Below the pieces are notes generated by a model. It searched no databases and was not told where the DNA came from. It was given only the letters and a program-made list of their open reading frames with translations. A stretch of 60,044 nucleotides of DNA from Methylobacterium aquaticum (GTDB lineage Bacteria > Pseudomonadota > Alphaproteobacteria > Rhizobiales > Beijerinckiaceae). The number at the start of each line of letters is the position of its first letter. Positions within the stretch are counted from its first letter, which is position 1. The translations under genes were made by a program, and so were the position numbers. The stretch covers positions 1-60,044 of the forward strand of contig NZ_LABX01000106.1 of assembly GCF_001043915.1 (NCBI RefSeq), given 5' to 3'. This document shows, piece after piece, positions 29,524-37,426 of the stretch.

Positions 29524-29729
29524 TCGGCGATGTCGATTTCCAGCGTTGGAACGCACGCCTGAATGCTAGGTCGCCCCTGATCATGCGACGCAAGGTCGAC
29601 CTTGAGACCGGCTACGTGCGGCCGTCCTGCGGTTCCATGTTGAGCTTCTGGCGATCCAGCTTCAGGCTCCGCCGAAAGCCCCTCAAGGCGCCACCACGCC
29701 GCAAGCCACACCCACGGAGGAACGGCTGA
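29520..29729 (+). CDS. Small basic protein
   Basis: This is a 69-residue protein from GTG 29520. The C-terminus is Arg/Lys/Pro-rich (FRLRRKPLKAPPRRKPHPRR), likely unfolded or nucleic-acid binding. Shares bases with both neighbours. Confidence 0.5.
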   Translation: MIGDVDFQRWNARLNARSPLIMRRKVDLETGYVRPSCGSMLSFWRSSFRLRRKPLKAPPRRKPHPRRNG

Positions 29730-29899
29730 TGAAGCAGGAGCGTGAAGCCTTCGAGGCTACCTTCAGGTGGATCTTCGATTTCATGGAGAACTTTGAAGAC
29801 CGCACGCTGACCGACGAGGAGAAGGACAGGGCGCATGAACTGTACGCCGAGGGTGAAGATGCCTGGGAGGCTGCCGCGCGCGTCGTGGAAGGCCGCTGA
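29729..29899 (+). CDS. Small acidic protein
   Basis: This 56-residue protein starts at ATG 29729, sharing one base with the previous stop (TGATG). It is helical and acidic (FMENFEDRTLTDEEKDRAHE). No family recognised. Confidence 0.55.
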   Translation: MKQEREAFEATFRWIFDFMENFEDRTLTDEEKDRAHELYAEGEDAWEAAARVVEGR

Positions 29900-29910
29900 A
29901 GGAGGAACGG

Positions 29911-30192
29911 ATGAGTGAGGAAGCCCTCAAGAAAGAGATCAGGCAGCTCGCCAAGCGCGTCGCTGAGCTTGAGGCTGATCTCCGAGCGGAGCGCGGTGAG
30001 CAGACCCCGAGCGAGATCGCTGTCCGGAGGTATGGGACCAGCATGGCATCGCCTGGGACCCTCCACGTCACGCTGAGTATCGACGATCTCGATCTCATGG
30101 GGAGGGGCGAAGCCTACGTCGACTACCTGCTCGGCGTGGCAAAGCATCACATCATGACCGAGAGAGCCCATAGGCAGAAGGCAGCATCATGA
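29911..30192 (+). CDS. Coiled-coil small protein
   Basis: This 93-residue protein begins with a heptad-rich helix (EALKKEIRQLAKRVAELEAD) and a folded second half (LHVTLSIDDLDLMGRGEAYV). AAGGAGGAAC lies just upstream of ATG 29911. No family recognised. Confidence 0.6.
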   Translation: MSEEALKKEIRQLAKRVAELEADLRAERGEQTPSEIAVRRYGTSMASPGTLHVTLSIDDLDLMGRGEAYVDYLLGVAKHHIMTERAHRQKAAS

Positions 30193-30449
30193 CCGATCCG
30201 CTCGACAAGGCCGTCTTCGCCGCGATCAAGGAGATGGACCGGCAATACCAGGAGGGATACCCGGGTCCGTACCTCTATCGGGGTGCTGACGACGGGAAGC
30301 ATAATCATCGCGACGTCGGGATCGACGGTCCGGCCGACCTCACGAAGGTGATCTTCGCTGCCCTGTCCACACTCACAGCCGGGGATCTGGAGGCGATCAA
30401 GGCGAACCCTCCCGGTGATGAGGATCGGCCCCGTGAGCAAGCCTCCTGA
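30189..30449 (+). CDS. Hypothetical small protein
   Basis: This is an 86-residue protein (DKAVFAAIKEMDRQYQEGYP, a short DGKHNHRDVGI turn, and a helical end). It overlaps the MerR-like gene by 17 bp or more. No family recognised. Confidence 0.6.
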   Translation: MTDPLDKAVFAAIKEMDRQYQEGYPGPYLYRGADDGKHNHRDVGIDGPADLTKVIFAALSTLTAGDLEAIKANPPGDEDRPREQAS

Positions 30450-30738
30450 CGCCCTCTGGAAGATCGGCGAGGTCGCCGCCGCCCTCGACCTGCCGCAGAA
30501 CGTCCTCCGCTTCTGGGAGGCCCGCTTCGACCAGGTCCAGCCGATCCAGCGCGGCCGCGGCCGGCGATCCTACCGCCCGGAGGACGTCGACCTCCTGCGA
30601 GGGATCAAGCACCTCCTGTACGTGCAGGGGTACACGATCCGAGGCGCTCAGAAGCTGCTGCGTGAGAACGGCACCCTGTTCGTCCAGGCGATAGGCCGAG
30701 GCGAGCAGCGGACCCTGGAGCTGCCGAAGAGCGCATAG
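30433..30738 (+). CDS. MerR-like HTH regulator
   Basis: This 101-residue protein has a MerR-type winged helix (LWKIGEVAAALDLPQNVLRF, WEARFDQVQPIQRGRGRRSY, RPEDVDLLRGIKHLLYVQGY) in residues 8-75. GTG 30433 has GAGG upstream; an in-frame ATG at 30415 would add six residues. It ends the operon just before a strong terminator. Probably regulates late or accessory transcription. Confidence 0.85.
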   Translation: MSKPPDALWKIGEVAAALDLPQNVLRFWEARFDQVQPIQRGRGRRSYRPEDVDLLRGIKHLLYVQGYTIRGAQKLLRENGTLFVQAIGRGEQRTLELPKSA

Positions 30739-30761
30739 CCGAAACCACGACCACCACTGCA

Positions 30762-30801
30762 AGAGCCGCGCGGTAGCGATCCGCGCGGCTCTCTCCGTTT
30801 T
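30762..30801 (+). terminator. Intrinsic terminator
   Basis: A perfect 12-bp stem AGAGCCGCGCGG / CCGCGCGGCTCT with a 7-nt loop is followed by CTCCGTTTT. It ends the rightward operon that closes with the MerR-like gene. Confidence 0.88.
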
Positions 30802-31002
30802 ATGGCATGCGGCAGCCTGTCGCGATAGCCGAGCCTTATCCATTTTTACTGAAACCTTTCTCTGAAGTTTCTCGCGTAAAGCACTAAAAACATTGCGTTT
30901 TTTTGGTTTGCAACTCCGCACGGTGTCGAGTACCTATTTGCTCACACCACGAATTGCGCCTCGGGGACGGGGCGCCGGACGGATCGCCGAGGAGCTGGGA
31001 AG
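30802..31002. other. AT-richer spacer without gene
   Basis: This 200-bp spacer between the MerR operon terminator and the HNH gene is AT-richer (TTTTACTGAAACC, GCACTAAAAACATTGCG). It is a good place for a late or tRNA/HNH promoter, but no clear -35/-10 pair stands out. Confidence 0.35.
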
Positions 31003-31374
31003 ATGCCTCGGTCGATGAGGGCGCGGTCGGGAGCCCCGCCTCTCCAGCTCGCACCACGGCCAAAGCGGATCTCCCCTCGGAAACGAGGCTACTCGGCAGC
31101 CTGGGATCGGGCCTCGACCGGGTATCGCAGGAAGCATCCGTTCTGCGCCTGGTGCGAGCAGCAGGGGAGACTGACGCCGGCAGCGGTCGTCGACCACAAG
31201 GTCCCGATCGTGGACGGCGGGGAGATCTTCGACCGGGCCAACTGGCACGGCTTGTGCCGGCCTCATCATGATATCAAGGGTCAACTTGAAGTTTATGCGA
31301 GGAATACAGGTCAGACGCACCTACTACCTCTGTGGTGCGACGATCCGGAAGAAAGACCTCGGAAATTCAGGTAA
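31003..31374 (+). CDS. HNH endonuclease, terminase-associated type
   Basis: This is a 123-residue protein. The core CAWCEQQG, VVDHKVPIVDGG, ANWHGLCRPHHDIKG is a zinc-coordinated HNH (two CxxC pairs, Asp-His, later His). Length and position shortly before the terminase match HNH proteins that assist cutting at cos in HK97-type phages. The N-terminal 30 residues are basic and disordered. Confidence 0.85.
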   Translation: MPRSMRARSGAPPLQLAPRPKRISPRKRGYSAAWDRASTGYRRKHPFCAWCEQQGRLTPAAVVDHKVPIVDGGEIFDRANWHGLCRPHHDIKGQLEVYARNTGQTHLLPLWCDDPEERPRKFR

Positions 31375-31442
31375 TATCTGCTAGAACAAGCGAGCCGCTC
31401 TGGTGCTCGTAACACCTCGGCGGCTCTGACCAAGCAGTCTGG

Positions 31443-32264
31443 GTGAGAGACCGAATGGCTATCGAATGCGTAGCGGTTGATGACCGCGGCGGCAAGATGT
31501 GCTCTGTCGAAGGCTGCGAGAAGCAGCTCCGAGCCCGAGGGCTTTGCTCCACACACTGGCGCAGATGGAGCATCCACGGCGATCCGAGCTTGGGGGCTCG
31601 AAAGCTGGCGACACAAGGATGTAGCGTTCAGGGTTGTGATAGGCCCCATTCGGGGCACGGCCTGTGCAACCTGCATTGGCAGCGCAAACACAATGGTCGG
31701 CCCTTGGCAAATGAGAGGCTTGATCGACCGATCTGGGGCATATGCCGCACAATTGGTTGTAACAGCACCGTCCGAAGCGGTTTCGCCAACTTCTGTGAAA
31801 AGCACTACGGACGGGTCAGAAGGCGCGGCACAGACGACGACCCGATCATCACCAGGCGCTATCTGAGCAGCGACGGGTATGTGATTGTTTCAGGGCGCCA
31901 GGGTCATCCTGCCAGCGGCGATCATGGCCGTGCCTATGAGCACAGGATCGTACTCTACGATGAGATCGGCCCTGGCTGGCACAACTGTTATTGGTGCGAC
32001 CGTCCGGTATCATGGGACGTAAAGAAGGGTGACGACAAGCTCGTCGTAGACCATGTAGACGGCGACAAACAGAACAATTCTCCGTCCAACCTCAAGCCGT
32101 CATGCCACGCCTGCAACTACAAGCGCGGTCTGTTTTTAGCTTGGGTAGGACGACATGCTGACGATCCGGTGCTGGAAGGGTTGTTCCAGGCCGCCAAGCA
32201 ACGGGCGCTGTCAGCTTCAGAGATCGGCCAACACAGGGTGCAAACAGGTCTCCAAAGCCTGTGA
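31443..32264 (+). CDS. HNH endonuclease with zinc-finger repeats
   Basis: This is a 273-residue protein. The N-terminal half holds three CxxxGC...C...H knuckles (CSVEGCEKQLRARGLCSTHW, CSVQGCDRPHSGHGLCNLHW, CRTIGCNSTVRSGFANFCEK). The C-terminal half is an HNH core (YEHRIVLYDEIGPGWHNCYW, KLVVDHVDGDKQNNSPSNLK, PSCHACNYKRG). A free-standing homing endonuclease is likely. Its last 42 coding bases form the 5' part of the tRNA-Trp gene. The start is either GTG 31443 or ATG 31455. Confidence 0.85.
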   Translation: MRDRMAIECVAVDDRGGKMCSVEGCEKQLRARGLCSTHWRRWSIHGDPSLGARKLATQGCSVQGCDRPHSGHGLCNLHWQRKHNGRPLANERLDRPIWGICRTIGCNSTVRSGFANFCEKHYGRVRRRGTDDDPIITRRYLSSDGYVIVSGRQGHPASGDHGRAYEHRIVLYDEIGPGWHNCYWCDRPVSWDVKKGDDKLVVDHVDGDKQNNSPSNLKPSCHACNYKRGLFLAWVGRHADDPVLEGLFQAAKQRALSASEIGQHRVQTGLQSL

Positions 32265-32293
32265 GGTGGGTTCGATACCTACGGCCGGTGCCA
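32223..32293 (+). tRNA. tRNA-Trp (CCA), reduced D-arm
   Basis: A 71-nt cloverleaf. Acceptor ATCGGCC pairs with GGCCGGT (one T-G), discriminator G, CCA encoded. Anticodon arm CAGGT-CTCCAAA-GCCTG (anticodon CCA, standard Trp loop). T-arm GTGGG-TTCGATA-CCTAC. The D-arm is only CAC-AGG-GTG, much smaller than normal. The 5' 42 nt are also the 3' end of the HNH ORF. The Trp identity rests on the anticodon and discriminator; the small D-arm raises doubt that it is functional. Confidence 0.6.
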
Positions 32294-32295
32294 AC

Positions 32296-32380
32296 GAGAG
32301 AGATGGCCGGGCGGACGGCCACCGGACTGTAAATCCGGCGCCTCTGCGCATGGCGGGTTCGAGCCCTGCCTCTCTCACCA
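32296..32380 (+). tRNA. tRNA-Tyr (GTA)
   Basis: An 85-nt class II cloverleaf. Acceptor GAGAGAG / CTCTCTC, discriminator A, encoded CCA. D-arm GGCC-N8-GGCC, anticodon arm CCGGA-CTGTAAA-TCCGG (anticodon GTA), a long variable arm, and T-arm GCGGG-TTCGAGC-CCTGC. It lies 2 bp downstream of the tRNA-Trp. Confidence 0.88.
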
Positions 32381-32382
32381 GT

Positions 32383-32721
32383 TCAGTTCAGGGCTGCGGG
32401 GCCGCGGATGAAGGCCTGTAGCGTGTCGCGCATCTCGTCCATTGTGTCGGCGCTCGGCTTGTCACGGAAGTCGGCGGGATCCGCATCCTCACCGGCGCTC
32501 CCGAGCAAAGGGACCAGCGTAGGCTCGCGGTAGCTAAGCGACGCTCCTTTAACGGGCTGGATGCTGTGGCTCTGCACAGCCTCGAACCGGCGACCTGGGT
32601 AGGCGGCCTCCATGTGGGCAACCAGCTCGTGGCAACGGTCGGTGTCCTCGGCGAACTCGTCCGGGAACATGATCATGAAGGTGTCGGCGACGGGCCGGCG
32701 CGGTGCAGCAGTGCGGGACAT
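32383..32721 (-). CDS. Hypothetical protein
   Basis: This 112-residue protein starts at ATG 32721 (AGAGG upstream). Its Pro/Asp-rich C-terminus and the central segment (DEFAEDTDRCHELVAHMEAA) give no family. It is on the opposite strand to the structural genes. Confidence 0.55.
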   Translation of the reverse strand: MSRTAAPRRPVADTFMIMFPDEFAEDTDRCHELVAHMEAAYPGRRFEAVQSHSIQPVKGASLSYREPTLVPLLGSAGEDADPADFRDKPSADTMDEMRDTLQAFIRGPAALN

Positions 32722-32790
32722 GGGAGCCTCTGGGAAGGATCGTTCCAGTTTCGTTCTCACATCCAGGGCTGTCAATCGAGCAGGGCATCC

Positions 32791-33057
32791 ATGCATCAGG
32801 TCGTCCCACTCGCCCTATCCGCCGTAGTCGCCATCGGGATCGCTGGAGCGGTGGTTTGGCGCGAGGAGAGCAAGCGGGCTGCGGAGCTGGATCGGCGTCG
32901 CGCTGCAGGTGGATCCAGCTACGACGCGCCGACCTACCCGGGCTCGCCGCTCTACGGCGGCCATGCGGCTCCGGCGACCTGCCACTCACACGGTGACGGC
33001 GGCTTCTCCTGCTCTTCGGATAGCGGATCCGACGGCGGCGGTAGCGGCGGGGACTGA
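32791..33057 (+). CDS. Small membrane-anchored protein with Gly/Ser tail
   Basis: This 88-residue protein has an N-terminal membrane segment (VVPLALSAVVAIGIAGAVVW) and a Gly/Ser/Asp tail (HGDGGFSCSSDSGSDGGGSG) outside. Type Ia-like or signal-anchor topology. Function unknown. Confidence 0.6.
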   Translation: MHQVVPLALSAVVAIGIAGAVVWREESKRAAELDRRRAAGGSSYDAPTYPGSPLYGGHAAPATCHSHGDGGFSCSSDSGSDGGGSGGD

Positions 33058-33067
33058 GGACGCGATC

Positions 33068-33247
33068 ATGACCGAGACCCAGCGTGGAGCCCTCTCCAGC
33101 ATGATGCAGGCGATCCTGGCTTGCTCCTGCTGCCCGCCTGACATCCGCTTCCGGGCGGAGAACCTCGCCATCAAGCTCTCCGGCAACCCGATGGACGACA
33201 TCATGGAGATGGTCCGTCGCGCCGGTGGCAGCACCACGAGGCACTGA
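33068..33247 (+). CDS. Hypothetical small protein
   Basis: This is a 59-residue protein with a Cys cluster (ILACSCCPPDI). No family recognised. Confidence 0.5.
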   Translation: MTETQRGALSSMMQAILACSCCPPDIRFRAENLAIKLSGNPMDDIMEMVRRAGGSTTRH

Positions 33248-33252
33248 TCGTC

Positions 33253-33525
33253 ATGACCATCCTGATGAGCGCCGACAATCCTGGCGGGGCGAAGCTCGAA
33301 GAGCACCTGCAGGAGCTGATCGGCGAGATCGAGGCGAAGTGCGCCCGGCTCGCCGGCGATCAGCGGCCCGAGGCGCTTGACGTGCTGCGCAACAACCGGG
33401 ACATCACCGCCCGGCTGAAGGAGTGCCTCGCGCTCCAGACCCACAGCCTGCAGCGGCTCGGCGCCCTTGGACCCGATCCAGGGCCGACCGGCACGCCGCG
33501 CGTCGGCGCCGGCTCCAAGCCCTAA
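33253..33525 (+). CDS. Hypothetical small protein
   Basis: This 90-residue protein has helical N-terminal half (KLEEHLQELIGEIEAKCARL) and an unstructured Pro/Gly tail. It lies between the tRNA region and the terminase genes. No family recognised. Confidence 0.55.
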   Translation: MTILMSADNPGGAKLEEHLQELIGEIEAKCARLAGDQRPEALDVLRNNRDITARLKECLALQTHSLQRLGALGPDPGPTGTPRVGAGSKP

Positions 33526-33658
33526 GCCATCCATTCAGCGGGGAGCACCGCGAGCGACCGAAGCGACGCCGTGCGTCGTAGCAGGTCCGAAGCCCCGATC
33601 CGGTCATCGCGAACCCTAGGACCCCGGATCACAACAGCGGTGAGAATTCGAGAAAGCC
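33526..33658. other. Non-coding spacer ahead of the terminase genes
   Basis: About 130 bp with no gene, directly upstream of the putative small terminase subunit. This is where a cos or pac site is often found. I see no clear terminase-binding repeats, so the site is only a candidate by position. Confidence 0.35.
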
Positions 33659-34051
33659 ATGGCAGCTATCCAGCGCAAGAACCTGGCGCAGGTCGGCGCG
33701 GGTGACCCCAAGGTCGTGGCCTTGCCGGGCTATCGCGAGATCCCGGCCTGCCTGTTCCCTCTGAAGACCGACGAGGCCAAGGCCGAATACGACCGGCTCG
33801 CCAGGATGGTCTTCGACGCCGGCCAGATGACGGTCGGCAAGCACTCCGCCCTCTGCGCGTACATCGTCCAGTTCGACGGCGTGACTGACGCTGCTCTGCA
33901 GGGCAAGCCCCCGAAAGGCTCGCACGTTGAGAACCTCATCCGTTCGCTCAAGCGGCTTGACCTCGGCGGGCTCGACAAGCCGATCGCCGCGCCGGCGGGC
34001 GCGTCCGTCAACAAGTTCGCGCGCGTTGGTCTTCCGAACCGTCGCCGATAG
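33659..34051 (+). CDS. Putative terminase small subunit
   Basis: This 130-residue protein directly precedes the large terminase gene and overlaps its start, the normal position of TerS, which recognises the packaging site. No strong TerS signature is visible; a helical middle (DEAKAEYDRLARMVFDAGQM, YIVQFDGVTDAAL) fits. Assignment rests mainly on context. Confidence 0.65.
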   Translation: MAAIQRKNLAQVGAGDPKVVALPGYREIPACLFPLKTDEAKAEYDRLARMVFDAGQMTVGKHSALCAYIVQFDGVTDAALQGKPPKGSHVENLIRSLKRLDLGGLDKPIAAPAGASVNKFARVGLPNRRR

Positions 34052-35807
34052 GACGTTCAACAAGACCACTTTCGACGACGCTCCGGTCGCTGACTATCCC
34101 CGCATCGCCGAGTGGTACTGCCAGGCGGTCGTGAACCGCCGGATCCCCACCTGCGAGTTCGAGATCCTGGCGGCCGAGCGCTACCTGCACATGCTGCAGG
34201 AGGCGAAGAAGCCTCGCTCCGAGCTGGTCTTCTCGGTCGAGCACGCGATCGACGCCTGCCGGTTCATCGAGATGCTGCCCGAGGTGAAGGGCGGCGACGG
34301 CGGCACGATCCTCCTCCAGCCGGTGCAGTGCTGGTGGATCTGCGCGATCTTCGGGTTCCGGGAGCGCGAGACCGGCCGGCGCTGGACGCGCACGGTCAAC
34401 CTCTGGGTCCCTCGGAAGAACGGGAAGAGCACACTCGCCACCGGCATCGTGCTCTACGCCCTGAATTTTGAGGGGGAGAGGGGTGCCGAGGGCTACATCT
34501 CCGCCGGCTCGGAGAAGCAGGCCGACGTCCCCTACAAGATGATCCGGCAGACGGTCGACGCCGAGCCGGAGCTGCAGGCGCACCTGCGGATCTCATACAC
34601 CAAGGAGGCGATGGAGTTCGGCGCCACGGGGGCGACGCTCCAGCTCCTGGCCTCCCGAGCGAAGAACCTCGACGGCCTGAACCCCCACGTGGTGCTGGCG
34701 GAAGAGCTGCACGCTCAGGACCAGGCTGTCATCGGCGTGCTGAAGAGCGCCCAGGGCGCCCGCAAGGCGCCGTTGTGGGTCTCAATCTCCACTGCAGGCC
34801 GGGACAGCTTCGGGCCCGCCTACGCGGCTTTCTGCGACGACCAGCGGGTCCTGAAGGGCGAGATCCGCGCGCCACGGCGCTTCACCGTCATCTACGCGGC
34901 CGAGCCCGGCGACGAGGATCAGCGGTTCACGCCGTCGGTCCTGGAGAAGTTCAACCCGCTCTGGGGCATCTCGCTCAACCCGGTCTCGATCGGGGAGGAG
35001 GAGGCCGAGGCGCGGATCTCGGAGGCGAAGCTCCAGGAGTACGTCCGGACCCGGCTCAATATCTGGGTCAGGGCTGCCGGCACACTGTTCTCGACCGAGG
35101 ACTGGAGGAAGTGCGGCGACCCCCGGCTCAACCTCGACGTCCTGAAGGGCTTCCCCCTCTACGTCGGCGTCGACCTCGCCTCGCACTCGGATCTCAACGC
35201 CGCCGCCTTCATCGCGAAGGTCGGCGACCAGCTTTTCGCCCACATCCGCTACTGGCTGCCGGAGAAGAGCAGCCGGTTCAAGGATGAGCGCTTCGCCGAC
35301 ATGTTCTCGGCTTGGGCTCGCGACGGACACTTGACCCTCACCAAGGGCGATCACGTCGACCACGAGCAGATCCTGGCCGACATCCTCGCGACGGTCGAGG
35401 GCCACACCGTGGTGGGGTTCTCGTTCGACAATTGGCAGGCCGACTTCCTGATGGGCGCGGTCGAGAAGCGGGGGCACGTGGCCTTCCGGGTCTCGAAGAG
35501 CCCGCGGGAGTTGACCCGGTCGACCGACGACCTTGTGGCTCGCCACCGCAACCCGGACCGGCTCCAGCACGACGCCAACCCGATCTCGGCCTGGTGCGCC
35601 GGCAACGTGGTCGGTTTCTGGGACGCCAACGACAACGTGCTGCCGAAGAAGGAAGAGCGGGGCTCCAAGCTGTCGATCGATGGCATGGACGCGCTGATCC
35701 TCGCGAACGCAGCCCGCCTCCACGACGAGGCTGGCATCCTCGACGGCACGAAGAAGACCGCCCCCAACGTCTACCTGCAGCGCGGGCTGCTCGGGGAAGA
35801 TGCCTGA
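34026..35807 (+). CDS. Terminase large subunit
   Basis: This is about 593 residues from TTG 34026; the exact start is uncertain, as it overlaps the previous gene. An ATPase with Walker A VPRKNGKSTLA at about residues 128-136, a Walker B-like VVLAEELH at about 222, and a nuclease domain in the second half (VGVDLASHSDLNAAAF, SIDGMDALILANA with acidic residues). It packages DNA into the procapsid. HK97/Terminase_1-type by pattern and by the following portal, protease and capsid order. Its stop shares bases with the portal start (TGATG). Confidence 0.93.
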   Translation: MVFRTVADRTFNKTTFDDAPVADYPRIAEWYCQAVVNRRIPTCEFEILAAERYLHMLQEAKKPRSELVFSVEHAIDACRFIEMLPEVKGGDGGTILLQPVQCWWICAIFGFRERETGRRWTRTVNLWVPRKNGKSTLATGIVLYALNFEGERGAEGYISAGSEKQADVPYKMIRQTVDAEPELQAHLRISYTKEAMEFGATGATLQLLASRAKNLDGLNPHVVLAEELHAQDQAVIGVLKSAQGARKAPLWVSISTAGRDSFGPAYAAFCDDQRVLKGEIRAPRRFTVIYAAEPGDEDQRFTPSVLEKFNPLWGISLNPVSIGEEEAEARISEAKLQEYVRTRLNIWVRAAGTLFSTEDWRKCGDPRLNLDVLKGFPLYVGVDLASHSDLNAAAFIAKVGDQLFAHIRYWLPEKSSRFKDERFADMFSAWARDGHLTLTKGDHVDHEQILADILATVEGHTVVGFSFDNWQADFLMGAVEKRGHVAFRVSKSPRELTRSTDDLVARHRNPDRLQHDANPISAWCAGNVVGFWDANDNVLPKKEERGSKLSIDGMDALILANAARLHDEAGILDGTKKTAPNVYLQRGLLGEDA

Positions 35808-37219
35808 TGGCCGAGCAGTTCGAGCTTTTCGCTACCGAGAAGACCGGCGAGGCCGGCCAGCTCGTGCATCAGGCACCGGTGAGCCCGAGCAACCCCCTGG
35901 AGTGGCAGCAGTTCGACCACGGCTGGGAGGAGTTCGGCTTCCTCGGTCTCGGCAGCGCGAGCGGCCTCCTGAGCAGCAACGCGACCGGCCTCGCCCTGGC
36001 GATCCAATGCGCGGACGTGAAGGCTCGGGACATCTCCAAGGCCGACATGCTGCTCTGGCGGCGCCAGGGACGCGGCTGGGGTATGGTCGAGCCCGGCCAG
36101 CACGACTTCGCTCGGCTCCTCGCCACCAAGCCGAACGACACGTCGATGACGTGGTCCGAGTTCTGGCGGATGGTCGTCCTGCACCTGGAGCTGGCGCAGA
36201 ACGCCTACGCCCTGAAGGAGATCTCCGCCGACGGCACGGTGACTGGCCTGATCCCGCTCCTGCCGGCCCGTTGCCGGATGCGGATCACCGCCCGCGGCCG
36301 CATCTTCTACGAGATCTGGGCGGCGACCGAGTACGAGCGCGCCGTCCTCGGCGACACCTACCTGATCGTGCCCGAGGATCGCATGATCCACTGGCGCGGC
36401 CGGCTCTTCGACGGGGTGAACGGCCTCTCGAACCTCACCCTCGGCAATCCGATCTTCGAGCTGCTGAGCGCGATCGGCGAGTACCAGACCAAGCTGTTCG
36501 GCAACGACGGCAAGCAGACCTTGGTCTTCGAGACGAAGGAAGGGTTCCCCGCCGGCGATGCAGGCGAGGCGGCCTTCAACCGCCTGAAGCGCCAGATCAC
36601 CAATCGGGTGCGCAAGGCGAGCGCCTACGGCGACCCGATCCTGCTGGAGATGGGTCTGAGCGCGAAGTCCATCGCCTTCAACGCCAAGGACAACAGCACC
36701 GCGGAGAGCTTCACCCAGCAGGTGATGCGGATCTGCGGCCTTATGCAGACCCCGCCGCACAAGATCTTCGCCCTGGAGGCGGTCGCCTACAACAACATGT
36801 CGGCGATGGACCGGCAGTATGCCAACGACTGCCTGATCCCCACCGCCCGCACCATCGAGGCGAAGCTGCGGAACGCAGTGCTGCCCGAGAGCGAGTGGTT
36901 CACCTACCAGCCCGAGTTCGACCGCGGCGCCCTGATGGCCGCGGATCCGGAGACGCTGAACAAGCTCCTGACCACCGGCATGCAGTCGGGCGCGCTGACC
37001 TTCGACGAGTTCCGAGAGTTGATGCCCTTCCGGCTCAACCCGCTGAAGAAGGGCGGCGACCGCCGCACCGTGCCGGTCAACATGAGCCTGGTCGATGCGA
37101 ACGGTGAGGTCGTCCAGGCCGGATCCGGACAGAACGCCACCCAGCCCGGCGCAGGCGAGGGCGAGAGCCCCGACAACAACGCCGGAAAGGGCCTGAGGCT
37201 CGTCGCCGACAACCCGTGA
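35807..37219 (+). CDS. Portal protein, HK97 family
   Basis: This 470-residue protein forms the dodecameric ring through which DNA enters the head. Recognised by ISKADMLLWRR, the WHGRLFDGVNGLSNLTLGNP-type core (written here as RGRLFDGVNGLSNLTLG), TPPHKIFALEAVAYNNMSAM and FDRGALMAADPET. The C-terminus is disordered. Canonical order between terminase and protease. Confidence 0.92.
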   Translation: MAEQFELFATEKTGEAGQLVHQAPVSPSNPLEWQQFDHGWEEFGFLGLGSASGLLSSNATGLALAIQCADVKARDISKADMLLWRRQGRGWGMVEPGQHDFARLLATKPNDTSMTWSEFWRMVVLHLELAQNAYALKEISADGTVTGLIPLLPARCRMRITARGRIFYEIWAATEYERAVLGDTYLIVPEDRMIHWRGRLFDGVNGLSNLTLGNPIFELLSAIGEYQTKLFGNDGKQTLVFETKEGFPAGDAGEAAFNRLKRQITNRVRKASAYGDPILLEMGLSAKSIAFNAKDNSTAESFTQQVMRICGLMQTPPHKIFALEAVAYNNMSAMDRQYANDCLIPTARTIEAKLRNAVLPESEWFTYQPEFDRGALMAADPETLNKLLTTGMQSGALTFDEFRELMPFRLNPLKKGGDRRTVPVNMSLVDANGEVVQAGSGQNATQPGAGEGESPDNNAGKGLRLVADNP

Positions 37220-37227
37220 GGACAGCC

Positions 37228-37419
37228 ATGACCAACGGCCAGATCCACCTGCGCGCCGAGCGCGTCAGGGAGATGATCCACGTCATCATGGGGGAGGGCC
37301 GGCTGGGCATGCGCTCCGCCCGCACCCTCGCCGAAGCCGAAGCCTTCGCCAACGCGCTGCTGCGGATGGTCGAGGAGATCCGCGCCGAGCAGCGCACCAC
37401 GGCCGACAACTTCTCCTGA
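37228..37419 (+). CDS. Hypothetical small protein
   Basis: This 63-residue helical protein starts at ATG 37228 (GAGGACAGCC upstream), between portal and protease. No family recognised. Confidence 0.55.
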   Translation: MTNGQIHLRAERVREMIHVIMGEGRLGMRSARTLAEAEAFANALLRMVEEIRAEQRTTADNFS

Positions 37420-37426
37420 GGACACC

